Source: an uncultured Clostridium sp. (GTDB lineage Bacteria > Bacillota > Clostridia > TANB77 > CAG-508). Taken from it: DNA of 39,167 nucleotides. A model generated the notes under the pieces. The model saw only the letters and a program-made list of their open reading frames with translations. It did no database searches and was not told where the DNA came from. Each line of letters starts with the position of its first letter. Position 1 is the stretch's first letter. The DNA lies in contig CAOJGX010000015.1 of assembly GCA_948435735.1 (NCBI GenBank), forward strand, positions 1-39,167, read 5' to 3'. Below, piece by piece: positions 26,252-35,453 of this stretch. A program made the translations under genes and the position numbers.

Positions 26252-26677
26252 TTATGCTAATCCAAACCATTCTTTGATTCGCCTAAAGGCACGCATATAT
26301 AACTTTTCTTTTTTTACAATTAGAGATTTCTCTTTATTTTCTTTAGAAAACTGCTTTTGGCTCTTACTTTTCATAAAATCAGCCGGATATTTTTCTTGCT
26401 TTTCTAGTTTTTTTCTATTTTCTAATTGTTTTTCTTTGGCTAAGATAACTTGTCTTTCTTCTGGTGTTGCAAAATAGTCTGTGTATAAAACAGAAAGTAC
26501 TTTTTCAGTATCTTTTAGTAAATGGAGTTCTTCGAAATCTTTGATTTCAAATGGGTAATTGGGATCCATGTTATATTCTATGGTTTTTCTTAAGGTCTCT
26601 GGAATTTGATTTTGCATTTCTTGTAGCATACTTTTGATAATTTCGTTTACTTCTGTATAGGCTTTTGGATTAATCAT
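26252..26677 (-). CDS. Hypothetical charged helical protein (141 aa)
   Basis: Begins [18 protein letters not shown] and ends in a long Lys/Glu/Gln-rich helix ([17 protein letters not shown]) plus a basic tail. Its ATG overlaps the end of the upstream ORF by 8 bases, indicating translational coupling, and it precedes lepA. No family recognised; composition suggests coiled-coil or RNA/DNA contact. Confidence 0.6.
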   Translation of the reverse strand: MINPKAYTEVNEIIKSMLQEMQNQIPETLRKTIEYNMDPNYPFEIKDFEELHLLKDTEKVLSVLYTDYFATPEERQVILAKEKQLENRKKLEKQEKYPADFMKSKSQKQFSKENKEKSLIVKKEKLYMRAFRRIKEWFGLA

Positions 26678-27086
26678 CTTTTATTTCTCCTTCGTTTTCT
26701 CTATTTCCTGTGAGTTCTTTTTCTTGTCTGGCTAGTTCTGCTCTGGTTTCTTGGTTGGTGGATACGTGTTTGGAAACTGTGGATTTTAATTTGTCTTTTA
26801 TATCTTTTGAATTTATCAATCCTAATTCTTCCGCCATTCTTCTTTCTTCTTCTGTTATTTTACATTTTGTTCTTCCTTTATAAGTCTCTTTTAACTCCAT
26901 AAGTCTCATTCCATATTGAAAATCTCTTTTTAAGTCATTATTCTCTATTATTTTTTCTATATTAATCCCTTCCTGCTGTATTTCCGATAATAAAGTAAAT
27001 TTTCCTTTTTCAATCATTTGTATATTTTTTAAATTTACTCCATTCTCTTTCAATATTTTCATAACTCTCAATGTCTTCGCTACCAC
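26670..27086 (-). CDS. Hypothetical protein (138 aa or longer), possible chimeric 5' end
   Basis: A Lys/Glu-rich helical protein (RVMKILKENGVNLKNIQ...). The track starts it at a GTG (27086), but the same frame stays coding-like further upstream (EELELVDIGEKETLGLINIE) to about 27160, where a plus-strand recombinase remnant begins. No ATG or good ribosome binding site is seen in that stretch. The gene may therefore have lost its true start when the recombinase fragment arrived. Coupled to the 141-residue gene. Confidence 0.5.
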   Translation of the reverse strand: MVAKTLRVMKILKENGVNLKNIQMIEKGKFTLLSEIQQEGINIEKIIENNDLKRDFQYGMRLMELKETYKGRTKCKITEEERRMAEELGLINSKDIKDKLKSTVSKHVSTNQETRAELARQEKELTGNRENEGEIKDD

Positions 27087-27162
27087 ACTTTCTTTTTCTT
27101 CTATATTAATTAATCCTAACGTTTCTTTTTCTCCTATATCAACTAATTCTAATTCTTCTATA

Positions 27163-27290
27163 GGTCACAGTAATGATGATATTGGTGATGACATCTATAC
27201 TCATATTTCCATTGAAAAAAAACAAGAAGCACTAAAATTAGTTACTTATAAAGAACGAAAAAACTTATATATTTTAACTACTGAACAACA
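27163..27290 (+). pseudogene. C-terminal remnant of a tyrosine recombinase
   Basis: The plus strand reads GHSNDDIGDDIYTHISIEKK then QEALKLV, the final active-site box of phage-type integrases (normally GHS..TT..YTH with the catalytic Tyr). The catalytic His region and everything upstream is missing; the preceding sequence belongs to the opposite-strand gene. It is a decayed mobile-element relic. Confidence 0.7.
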
Positions 27291-27330
27291 AAAAACAGGA
27301 ACTAATGTAAAAAAAATAGTTCCTGTTTTT
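27291..27330. terminator. Bidirectional terminator
   Basis: AAAAACAGGAACTA pairs with TAGTTCCTGTTTTT over a 12-base loop; T-runs on both strands. Confidence 0.8.
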
Positions 27331-27549
27331 ATATTTTTATTAACAATAATTTATGAATTTTTATATCAAAATTTCGCTCAATTCTTTATAATTTTCACTC
27401 TTAAAATTCACTTAAATTTTTATGGTTTTTTTATAAAAAAAATTACAAATTTTATACTCAAAAACCTATTCAAACTTACTCTGGTAGTTCTAAAAGAGTT
27501 CCTTAGTCCCTCCCTTAATCCACAAAAGGCTTGAAATCAGTACTTTCCG
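27331..27549. other. AT-rich spacer with no recognised feature
   Basis: About 220 bases between the recombinase relic and the end of the RNase J gene. The plus frame from the relic stays open by base composition only. No promoter, RNA or repeat is seen. Confidence 0.6.
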
Positions 27550-29382
27550 CTATACTTCCATAATAATAGGAAGGATCATCGGATTTCTCTTCGTTGTTTT
27601 ATAAATATATTCCCTCAAAGAATCTCGAATGGTAGTTTTTATGGTTGTCCAATCAGTTATATTATTTTTTACGCATTGGTTGATTTGCTTCTTAATCACA
27701 ACTTTGACATCATCCATCAAATTCTCTGATTCACGCACATACACAAAACCTCTTGATATAATATCTGGCCCAGCTACGACTTCTCCATTGGATGAATCCA
27801 TAGTTAATACAATAATAATCAAGCCATCTTGCGATAAATGTTGTCTGTCTCTTAATACAATATTTCCAACATCGCCAACACCCAAACCATCTACCATGAC
27901 TTTTCCAAATGGAACCGTTGTACTTAGTCTTGCACGGTTTTCATCAATTTCCATAACACGACCATTGCTCATCAAAAATATATTTTTCGGATTAATTCCC
28001 ATTAGTTTGGCTGTCTCACTATGTGCTCTTAAATGTCGATACTCGCCATGAACCGGAATAAAATATTTTGGTTTTACCAAAGCAAGCATCAATTTTTGCT
28101 CTTCTTGACAAGCATGACCTGAAACATGGACATCAGCAAGTGAACTGTAAACAACTTCTGCTCCAATTTTCATTAAATCATCAATAACTTTGGAAACATA
28201 TTTTTCATTTCCCGGAATCGGTGTGGCAGAAATGATGACTAAATCATTTGCCGTAATATGCACTTTTCTATGCTCACCTGTTGCCATTCTAGTCAAAGCT
28301 GACATTGGCTCTCCCTGACTTCCTGTCGTGATAATAACAAGTTGCTCATCTGTATAGTTATTAATCATGTCGATATCAATAAAAACATTTTTAGGCACAT
28401 CAATATACCCTAATTTCATAGCTGTTTCAATCATGTTGACCATACTTCTACCAGAAACAGCAATTTTTCGATTGTTTGCAACCGCTGAATTGACAATTTG
28501 TTGAATTCGATAAACATTCGATGCAAAAGTTGCTACAACAATTCGTTTTGTACAATTCACAAATAATTTATCAAACACTTCACCAACTGTACGTTCTGAC
28601 ATCGTATATCCTTTTCTTTCTGCGTTTGTACTATCTGACATAAGGGCTAAAACACCTTTGTTACCAAGTTCTGCTAGACGGCCGAAATCCATTGTTTCGT
28701 CATTAATTGGCGTATAGTCAACTTTAAAATCTCCTGTATGAACAATGACTCCAACTGGTGTGTGAATCGCAAGTGCAACTGCATCTGGAATACTATGACA
28801 ACTTCTGATAAATTCTACTTTAAATTTTCCTAATGTTATTGTATCCCCTTGTTTTACAATATGCAATTTTGTACTTTTGGCTAATTTATGTTCTTCTAAT
28901 TTATTGCTAATAAGACCTGCACTCAATTTAGTCGCATAAATTGGCACTTTAATTTCTTTCAGCAAATAAGGAATCGAACCAATATGATCTTCGTGACCAT
29001 GGGTTATAACCAAGCCTTTGATTTTATCTCTATTTTTGATTAAATACGTAAAATCTGGTATAACTAAGTCAATTCCAAGCATGTCATCTTCTGGGAAAGA
29101 CACACCACAATCTACAATTAAAATTTCGTTTTCATATTCAAAAACAGTTATATTTTTTCCCACTTCTTGCAAACCACCAAGTGGTATAATTTTTAGTTTT
29201 TCTTTTTTAAAGGCAACTTCTTCCTTATTGTTAGCCGTTTTAGGTCTTCGATTATTTCTGACAGGTGGTTTATTTTCCTGTTTTATCCTTTGATTCGGAC
29301 GATTTTCTTTTTTCATCGCAACCTGAGAATTTGGCCTATTCTCTCGATTTTTTTTTACAAATCCTTCTTTCTTTTTTTCCAT
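27550..29382 (-). CDS. rnj: Ribonuclease J
   Basis: 610 residues. The beta-lactamase fold motif HGHEDHIGSIPYLL holds the two-metal site, with SCHSIPDAVALAI, HTGDFKVDY and the beta-CASP segment with SGRSMVNMIE and TTGSQGEPMSAL. The C-terminal HVSGHACQEEQKLML contributes another metal His. The enzyme is a 5'-3' exo- and endoribonuclease in mRNA decay and rRNA maturation. About 55 residues of Lys/Asn/Arg-rich disordered sequence precede the catalytic domain (NRRPKTANNK); the family core normally starts near IIPLGGLQEVGKN. AGGAG site before ATG 29382. Confidence 0.94.
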   Translation of the reverse strand: MEKKKEGFVKKNRENRPNSQVAMKKENRPNQRIKQENKPPVRNNRRPKTANNKEEVAFKKEKLKIIPLGGLQEVGKNITVFEYENEILIVDCGVSFPEDDMLGIDLVIPDFTYLIKNRDKIKGLVITHGHEDHIGSIPYLLKEIKVPIYATKLSAGLISNKLEEHKLAKSTKLHIVKQGDTITLGKFKVEFIRSCHSIPDAVALAIHTPVGVIVHTGDFKVDYTPINDETMDFGRLAELGNKGVLALMSDSTNAERKGYTMSERTVGEVFDKLFVNCTKRIVVATFASNVYRIQQIVNSAVANNRKIAVSGRSMVNMIETAMKLGYIDVPKNVFIDIDMINNYTDEQLVIITTGSQGEPMSALTRMATGEHRKVHITANDLVIISATPIPGNEKYVSKVIDDLMKIGAEVVYSSLADVHVSGHACQEEQKLMLALVKPKYFIPVHGEYRHLRAHSETAKLMGINPKNIFLMSNGRVMEIDENRARLSTTVPFGKVMVDGLGVGDVGNIVLRDRQHLSQDGLIIIVLTMDSSNGEVVAGPDIISRGFVYVRESENLMDDVKVVIKKQINQCVKNNITDWTTIKTTIRDSLREYIYKTTKRNPMILPIIMEV

Positions 29383-29819
29383 TTCTCTCTCCTTTTCTTA
29401 CGTATCAATTTCATAAATACATCTTTGATTTATTAAAATTTCTCTTTATTTATTGTATTTACTTTTTCTTTCAATCTTATACTTGTTAGCAAGTATAAAT
29501 TAAACATAAATACATAATCTACTTTCTTAATATTCAATTTTATCCAACTTAAAAAAACTTAACCAGTGTTTAAAAAACACAACTTAAGAAAGACCAATTA
29601 AATTTGGGCTATTTTTCTATATTTTAATCCGAACACATAAATATTTTTTATTTATAAATCTCATTTTTGTATCAATAAAATTGATAACTATTATCTATAT
29701 TATACCATATTTTACAAAAAAAGTCAATAGCTTAATGACACTAAAAATCATAAAGTAGTAACATTTTCTTTTTTATATTACATTTTGGTAACATTTAACA
29801 CAAACCTAAATTTTTGTGG
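29383..29819. other. Long AT-rich intergenic region with an 8-bp palindrome
   Basis: No gene is seen. The perfect stem TATACTTG TTAG CAAGTATA (29478-29497) lies 96 bases upstream of the RNase J start and could be an operator or leader hairpin. Confidence 0.5.
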
Positions 29820-29825
29820 TATAAT
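29820..29825 (+). promoter_or_regulatory. -10 box upstream of the 29926 gene
   Basis: TATAAT at 29820-29825 (preceded by TGTGG) with a weak TTAACA 19 bases upstream. It lies inside the ORF-track start at 29785, so that long start is wrong. Confidence 0.45.
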
Positions 29826-29925
29826 TTGTTATGGTAGGGATATTATGTATTCTTTGCCAACTATCTTAACTATTAGGCAAAATTTTTTAATTAACTATTT
29901 ATACCACTCGAAAGGACTTTTATTT

Positions 29926-30937
29926 ATGGATTTACATTCACCAAAAGATAAAATTTTATTAAAAAATTGCATTATTGTAAAGTTGCAACAGCTAAACTTA
30001 GTAGACGAAACACCAGAAATAATAGATGACATTTCTTATTTTGAAAATCTTTATCAAATTTTGAAAACCGATGAGACAGAAACTTTAATTGCTACTTTAA
30101 ATGATACTACTTTACAAAAAAAACATACTGCCTTTAACCAACATATTTTATTAACACCGCCAAAAGAACTTGCTCAAGAATATGTTACTTTGACAAAATC
30201 GCTTATGTTAGCAAACAATGCCTATTCAGACGAAAAATTTGAAGATTTGCAAGCAGCTTTCTACAAGGGAAATGAAGATTTAATTGTCTCCTCTGACCGA
30301 ACCAAAAATTCGTACGAATTAGAAGAAGAACCTTCCGATTTGCCTCAAAATTACTTAACACAAGAACAAACCAATTATTTGCATTCTCTTGATAACTTGC
30401 TTAAACAAAACAAACCTCAAAACATGTCAATAGAAGACTTCAAAGCATTTTCGTTACAGTATAAAAACCTTATCTTAGCTCTAGGAAAAAGCAAATTTGA
30501 ACAGACCTTTGCAGAAGAAGGAAAAAAAGTAATCGATATGGTCATAGCTGCTCGCACTTTAGAAGAATCAAAAACCGTATATGAAACCGATTTCACCCTT
30601 TTAGATACTAACAACGAAACCACACATCAGGTAATTCGCGAATTAGCTTCTAGTTCGATTCCTACTTTAACTGCCTATCAAACTTTATGTTATTCCTATC
30701 TTGAAGCAAATGCATTAGCACGGAGAAAATGAAATCCATCCAACCATACTAGAGGAAAAAATGAATATTTTTTTAAAGTGCTACGAAAGATTAAATGAAT
30801 TAATGCCAAAATCTTTATTCAAAGTGGCTAGAAACTCCATTATATATTCTTGCGAATCAAGTTATGAACCAAGTCAAGAACTTGATATTGCATGTCATCA
30901 TTCTACTCCTATTTATGATGAAGAAATTTCTATCTAA
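29926..30937 (+). CDS. Unknown acidic protein, requires a +1 frameshift at CGG
   Basis: ATG 29926 follows GAAAGGA; an ATG at 29845 is possible but less well placed. The product is acidic, mostly helical and soluble-looking (SPKDKILLKN..., TLEESKTVYETDFTLLD). At codon 266 it meets CGG (LEANALA-CGG-AGA-AAA-TGA). Skipping the C opens GENEIHPTILEEKMNIFLK and 60 further residues to TAA 30937, for 336 residues in all. The downstream part by itself has an ATG at 30761 with AGAGGA, so a separate 58-residue gene is the alternative. No family recognised; a terminator follows. Confidence 0.6.
30721..30724 (+). other. CGGA +1 frameshift site in the 29926 gene
   Basis: Context TTA GCA CGG AGA. Read as GCA (C) GGA GAA AAT GAA, coding-like sequence continues smoothly into the next ORF. 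Support is by composition and context only, since the family is unknown. Confidence 0.55.
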
Positions 30938-30946
30938 AAATAACAA

Positions 30947-30988
30947 AGAATGGAACATACTTTTAGATGTACTGTTCCATTCTCTTTT
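30947..30988 (+). terminator. Terminator after the 29926 gene
   Basis: AGAATGGAACA/TGTTCCATTCT 11-bp stem, then CTTTTT on the plus strand; it ends against the convergent gene at 30988. Confidence 0.85.
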
Positions 30989-31659
30989 TAGTTTTCTATG
31001 TTACTTACAAAATATTTAGAGTATTCATAATCTACATTATTTAAAATGGTGATTTTTACCGTTTGGGTTTGTATCTGTGTCTGTTTTCCTGTCATATATT
31101 CTGCTCTTTGCGTATCTGTCATGTTGGCGATTTGGTAAGTAATTTCAGTTTTATCTCCATTTTTCGTTATGTTGTCAATTTGAAGACAGTATGGAATTTT
31201 GTCTAAAGCTTGAGTTTGTATATAGAGATTACTTTCTTTGTCATAGGTATAATAATTTTCTATGTTCAGACCTGTTTTTATAAATTCCCCTTTTGTTTCT
31301 TTGATAATTTGATGGACAATCTTGGCATCATAACATCTTTGACCATTTTCATTGGTTTGTACTTCATAGGAAGAACACATCGTATCTATAAAATTTGTTG
31401 CCATATTCAATAATTTTAGCTTCTCATTTTGTTCCTCACCTACTACTAAATTTCCAAAGAGTGATAAATATTGTTTTAATTCATCTTCCTTCATGCCCAA
31501 AACTTTTATATCGTCACCATTTTCTGTTTGCTTATAAATGGACAAGTCTGCTTTGGTAGAACCTAAGGTGTAGACGGATAAACTAGCCATTAATACAAGC
31601 ATTAAAGCAAACACAATGCCTAATTTTTTCAACTGTTTTTTAAATTCTCTATCTGTCAT
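30988..31659 (-). CDS. Membrane-anchored protein of unknown function
   Basis: About 223 residues. A short basic N-terminus and one membrane helix (LGIVFALMLVLMASLSVYTL) are followed by an extracellular or lumenal domain with repeated Asp/Asn/Gln (TQIQTQTVKITILNNVDYEYS at the end). No family recognised. The ATG at 31659 is preferred, 10 bases after GGAG; 31665 is possible and the GTG of the track is unlikely. Confidence 0.65.
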   Translation of the reverse strand: MTDREFKKQLKKLGIVFALMLVLMASLSVYTLGSTKADLSIYKQTENGDDIKVLGMKEDELKQYLSLFGNLVVGEEQNEKLKLLNMATNFIDTMCSSYEVQTNENGQRCYDAKIVHQIIKETKGEFIKTGLNIENYYTYDKESNLYIQTQALDKIPYCLQIDNITKNGDKTEITYQIANMTDTQRAEYMTGKQTQIQTQTVKITILNNVDYEYSKYFVSNIEN

Positions 31660-31730
31660 AACCATCACTCTCCTCTTTTTTATTTTACCGTAAGAACTCT
31701 GTTAAGTCAAGCAATTGGAGTAATTTATTT

Positions 31731-33062
31731 TTATGTATATTGATATTTTTTTCGGTTACAAACAATACATATCGTGCTTACCACTAAAGCCAACATTTCA
31801 GCCACCACAACAGCTAGCCAAATACCATTTAAGCCAACTAAAGCTGGAAGAAGAAATATCATGGCTGTTTGAAACACCAACGTTCTAAAGAACGAAATGG
31901 TTGCCGAAACTGCTCCATTGTTTAGGGCTGTGAAAAAAGAGGAGCAAAATATATTAAATCCACACATTAAATAGGATATAGCAAATAAGCGAATAGCTGT
32001 GGTTGTCATAGCTAACAATTCTGCATCATAACTAACAAATATAGAAGCCAGTAATTGAGCTAATATTTCAGCCAAACCTGTCAAAACCAAAGAAGTCACA
32101 CCAATTAATCGTATACTTTTCTTTAATAAATTCTTTAATTCTTCCGTATTCCCGGCTCCATAGTGATAGCCAATAATCGGTGCTGTTCCAATGGAATAAC
32201 CTAAATAGGTCCCTAAAAATATAAAACCAACATACATGATAATTCCATAAGAAACCACTCCATCAGGCCCAGCATATTTCATAAGCTGTGCATTATACAA
32301 CATATTCACAAGTGACATGGATAAATTAGTCAACATCTCAGAAGAGCCATTTGTACATGCTTGCAAAATTATTTTTCCATCAAATTTCGTTTTGGTAAAC
32401 CTTAAAGGGCTACTATTTTTTCGTGCAAAATAAAGAAGTGGTATACAGCTTCCTATTAACTGGCTAATCCCTGTTGCCAAAGCAGCGCCAAATACGCCCA
32501 TTTTTAAAACATACATTGTCAAAAAGTCCAATAGCATGTTGATAACACCTACACAGATAGAAATGAGCAATCCCATTTGTGGTCTTTCTGCTACAATCAG
32601 GAAACTTTGAAAGCAGTTTTGTAATATAAATGGAATTAAAAATAGTAATAAGGTTCTTCCATACGTAACACAGGCTTCCATCATATTGCTATCTGCTCCC
32701 AATAAAGACGCCATTGGTTTTACAAAAATAACACCAAGAATGGTAAAAATTAGTCCTATTATTATTAATACATAGATTAACATTGAAAAATATTGCTTGG
32801 CTTTTTCGCTTTCACCCTCGCCAATTGTTTTAGAAACTAAGGCACTTCCTCCAGTTCCCATCATAAAGCCAAACGAGCCTATCATCATTAAGGCTGGCAT
32901 AATTAAATTAACGGCTGCAAAAGCGTCTGAACCTACACAGTTTGATACAAAGATGCCGTCTACAATGCCATAAATTGATGTAAATATCATCATGATAATG
33001 GTTGGTATGGTAAATTGGATTAGTTTTTTGTACGTAAAATGTTCGGATAATTGTATTTTCAT
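31731..33062 (-). CDS. MATE-family multidrug/cation exporter
   Basis: 443 residues in twelve membrane helices arranged as two six-helix halves. The N-terminal segment IPTIIMMIFTSIYGIVDGIF with VSNCVGSDAFAAVNLIMP is typical of the bacterial MATE (NorM/DinF-like) group, as is MGTGGSALVSKTIGEG. It likely exports drugs or metabolites against Na+ or H+; substrate unknown. ATG 33062 has an AGGGG site. Confidence 0.9.
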   Translation of the reverse strand: MKIQLSEHFTYKKLIQFTIPTIIMMIFTSIYGIVDGIFVSNCVGSDAFAAVNLIMPALMMIGSFGFMMGTGGSALVSKTIGEGESEKAKQYFSMLIYVLIIIGLIFTILGVIFVKPMASLLGADSNMMEACVTYGRTLLLFLIPFILQNCFQSFLIVAERPQMGLLISICVGVINMLLDFLTMYVLKMGVFGAALATGISQLIGSCIPLLYFARKNSSPLRFTKTKFDGKIILQACTNGSSEMLTNLSMSLVNMLYNAQLMKYAGPDGVVSYGIIMYVGFIFLGTYLGYSIGTAPIIGYHYGAGNTEELKNLLKKSIRLIGVTSLVLTGLAEILAQLLASIFVSYDAELLAMTTTAIRLFAISYLMCGFNIFCSSFFTALNNGAVSATISFFRTLVFQTAMIFLLPALVGLNGIWLAVVVAEMLALVVSTICIVCNRKKYQYT

Positions 33063-33094
33063 TTTTATTTCCCCTTTCTAAGTCAGTAAGGGGT

Positions 33095-33123
33095 ATTTTA
33101 GTATAAAATAAAATAATTGTCAA
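33095..33123 (-). promoter_or_regulatory. Sigma-A promoter of the MATE gene
   Basis: TTGACA, 17-base spacer, TAAAAT on the minus strand, 33 bases before the ATG. Confidence 0.75.
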
Positions 33124-33204
33124 TGTTATTGGCGATTTTTTGTAAATTTGTTATATGATAGATAACATAAAAAAATACATTATAATCATTTCTCTGATAC
33201 CTAT

Positions 33205-33303
33205 CCTTTTTATAGCTCTAAAAAATCCAGAAAAATACTTTTGGGGCGTTTATTTGAATTTTTGTTCATTTTTCTCTAAACTTTAAAAAAAATGGCTTAA
33301 AAT
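33205..33303. repeat. 99-bp dispersed intergenic repeat, copy 2
   Basis: Gap-free partner of 21997-22095, in the same orientation. The remaining bases of 33124-33378 contain a second AT-rich hairpin (AAAATTGATTT/AAATCAATTTT near 33300-33330) and no gene. Confidence 0.6.
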
Positions 33304-33330
33304 TGATTTTTCATTTTTTAAATCAATTTT

Positions 33331-33360
33331 AAAAAGCTAAAACCATCAAGATTTTAGCTT
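33331..33360 (-). terminator. Terminator of the ZIP transporter gene
   Basis: AAGCTAAAA/TTTTAGCTT 9-bp stem followed by T5 on the minus strand, 18 bases after the ZIP stop codon. Confidence 0.75.
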
Positions 33361-33378
33361 CTATTTCTTATTCTTATA

Positions 33379-33687
33379 TTAACCCAATACAATATCTAAT
33401 ACCATCATCACAATAAATCCTATGGTCACACCAATCACACCTAGTGTTGATTTTTTCCCTTCGTGCATTTCTGGTACAAGTTCCTCAACTACGACATAAA
33501 TCATCGCACCTGCTGCAAAACTTAGCAAGTAGGGTAAAATGGGAACAACAATATTAATTAATAATATTGTTAGGAACGCAGCAATTGGCTCTACAATCCC
33601 TGATAGTACACCACTTAGAAATGCTTTTCCCTTACTTTCACCTTTCATTTTTAATGGCATTGAAATAATAGCTCCTTCTGGTGTATT
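33379..33687 (-). pseudogene. 3' fragment of a ZIP-family metal transporter gene, cut by the integrative element
   Basis: The frame can be followed from the stop (33379) back past the ORF-track ATG to NTPEGAIISMPLKMKGESKG, where the ZIP helix motif HNxPEG begins. It is then interrupted by TAA at 33688, next to the recombinase 3' end. The preserved part has the C-terminal helices (FLSGVLSGIVEPIAAF, FAAGAMIYVVVEELVPEMHE). ZIP proteins carry zinc, manganese or iron; this part alone lacks the first half of the metal path. The 5' half should lie at the far end of the element. Confidence 0.8.
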
Positions 33688-33692
33688 TTAAA

Positions 33693-35255
33693 TTAGACAG
33701 TCGTTAATCTAATATTCCCTAGTTTTTTAAAATTAAATAGAATATCCACTTGTTTATCTTGATGTATTTCGATTCTATTAATCAGAACTCGCATCAATTC
33801 TGGAGTGGGTTTTTCTAATTTCAAAAACTCTTTCACGACTTCTTTTATTTCATGACTCTCATCTTCATCAGAATCGTTTCTTAATTCTTTCAATTCTCTA
33901 TATGATTTTTCTTTTTCTTTTACTTCTTTCTGTAATTTTTTAGATACCCTTTGATACATTTCTTTGCTAATTTCTTGATTTAGCATATCAACATACATTT
34001 TATCAATATTGCCATTTATGCGGTCAATCTCGTCTTTTAATTTTTCTTGCATCTTCCTATAATCCTGTTTTGTTCTACTATTTTTTATTCTCAGTTCAAT
34101 TTTTCCATCATTTATATTGGAGAATAATTCTCTTAAATATTCTAAAACAACTTCTTCTAATCGATTATAACTAAATCCATGTGAACTACAAACTTTAAGT
34201 TTTGAATAGGTTCGATAGTTATTGCATACCATATATAATTGATTTCTATTCGTGTGTTGTCTTATACCGATTTTGTGTTTACATTCATAACAAGTCAACA
34301 AACCATCGAACAAAAAGAAGTTACTTTTCTCATTTCTCGTATATTTCTGAGCAAATAGCATATTTTGTACTTTCTCAAACTTTTTCTTATCAATGATAGC
34401 TTCATGAGTATTTTCAACCACAATCCATTGTTCTTCAGGATTTATTCTCATTTTTCTGTTTTTATAATTGATTCTGCTTCGCTTATTTTGAACGGAAACA
34501 CCGATATATATTTTATTTTTTAAAATATTTTTTATCGTTATTGAATTCCAATAGGTTGCTTTATGATATCGAATCTGGTTGGTTGTCGGAATTTTATGAC
34601 TATTTAGATAATCCCTTATTTCACTGACTTTTTTCCCTGCATATGCCATATCAAAAATGAGTTTCACAATTTTTGCTTCTTCTTCACAAATGATAAGTTT
34701 ATTCTTATCTTCTGGATTTCTTTGATAGCCTGTTGCTACTGCTGATGCAACCCATTTTCCTTGTGTTTGCATCGTATGTAAAGCAGTTTTAATTTTTTTC
34801 GATAAATCTTTGGAATACATGTCATTTAAGATTGATTTAAACGGTGCTATATCATTATTTCCGTTATTCGTAGAAAATGTATCAATTCCATCGTTTACAG
34901 ATACATATCTCACATTTTTTTCAGGAAACCATTTTTCGATATATTCGCCTGTTTCAATATGATCACGACCTAAACGAGATAAATCTTTCGTGATAACCAT
35001 ATTCACTTTACCTAAATTTATGTCATTTATCATTCGCTTAAAATCTGGTCGATTGAAGTTTGTACCTGTATAACCAGGATCTACATAGACATCTACCAAT
35101 TCATACCCTGTTCCTAGTTTTTTTACATAATCCATCAATAATGTTTTCTGATTCGTAATACTTTCGCTTTCATCATATCCTCGATCCTTATCCTCCTTAG
35201 ATAATCTAATATAAATGGCTATTTTGTATTGTTTTCCCATTACTTCTTCAAGCAT
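33693..35255 (-). CDS. Large serine recombinase (integrase of the element)
   Basis: About 520 residues. The N-terminal resolvase domain has the catalytic Ser in YIRLSKEDKDRG and the conserved KDLSRLGRDHIETGEYIE. A recombinase domain, a zinc ribbon (LTCYECKHKIGIRQHTNRNQ ... CNNYR), and a long coiled coil (about 400-470) follow, as in TndX/phiC31-type integrases. It inserts and excises the element between att sites without a host cofactor. Its stop codon is 6 bases from the broken ZIP gene, so the att junction is in 33680-33693. ATG 35255 has AGGAGG; the track start is 5 codons upstream. Confidence 0.92.
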   Translation of the reverse strand: MLEEVMGKQYKIAIYIRLSKEDKDRGYDESESITNQKTLLMDYVKKLGTGYELVDVYVDPGYTGTNFNRPDFKRMINDINLGKVNMVITKDLSRLGRDHIETGEYIEKWFPEKNVRYVSVNDGIDTFSTNNGNNDIAPFKSILNDMYSKDLSKKIKTALHTMQTQGKWVASAVATGYQRNPEDKNKLIICEEEAKIVKLIFDMAYAGKKVSEIRDYLNSHKIPTTNQIRYHKATYWNSITIKNILKNKIYIGVSVQNKRSRINYKNRKMRINPEEQWIVVENTHEAIIDKKKFEKVQNMLFAQKYTRNEKSNFFLFDGLLTCYECKHKIGIRQHTNRNQLYMVCNNYRTYSKLKVCSSHGFSYNRLEEVVLEYLRELFSNINDGKIELRIKNSRTKQDYRKMQEKLKDEIDRINGNIDKMYVDMLNQEISKEMYQRVSKKLQKEVKEKEKSYRELKELRNDSDEDESHEIKEVVKEFLKLEKPTPELMRVLINRIEIHQDKQVDILFNFKKLGNIRLTTV

Positions 35256-35301
35256 TATTCCTCCTTCCACGCTTGAAAAAATAATTTGAATTCCTACTGT
35301 G

Positions 35302-35329
35302 ATTATATCACACTTTTCTGTAAATTCAA
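35302..35329 (-). promoter_or_regulatory. Promoter of the recombinase gene
   Basis: TTGAAT, 16-base spacer, TATAAT on the minus strand, between the 38-residue gene and the recombinase. Confidence 0.55.
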
Positions 35330-35336
35330 ACTTTTT

Positions 35337-35453
35337 TCACAGACAATCTCCAGTTTTTTCATTTAACCTTTGAAGCAAATAATGCACCAACAAATCCTCA
35401 ATTTCTTCGCCTTGCTGATCAAAAAACATATGAATCTTAAAATCTTCTTGCAT
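35337..35453 (-). CDS. 38-residue acidic small protein upstream of the integrase
   Basis: Below the track's length limit. A very strong site (GAGGAGG, 8 bases before ATG) precedes MQEDFKIHMFFDQQGEEIED, ending LLQRLNEKTGDCL. The acidic, helical second half (EEIEDLLVHYLLQRL) looks like a dimerisation or protein-contact helix. It is adjacent to the integrase, so a recombination directionality factor or integrase partner is possible, but no family is recognised. Confidence 0.6.
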   Translation of the reverse strand: MQEDFKIHMFFDQQGEEIEDLLVHYLLQRLNEKTGDCL

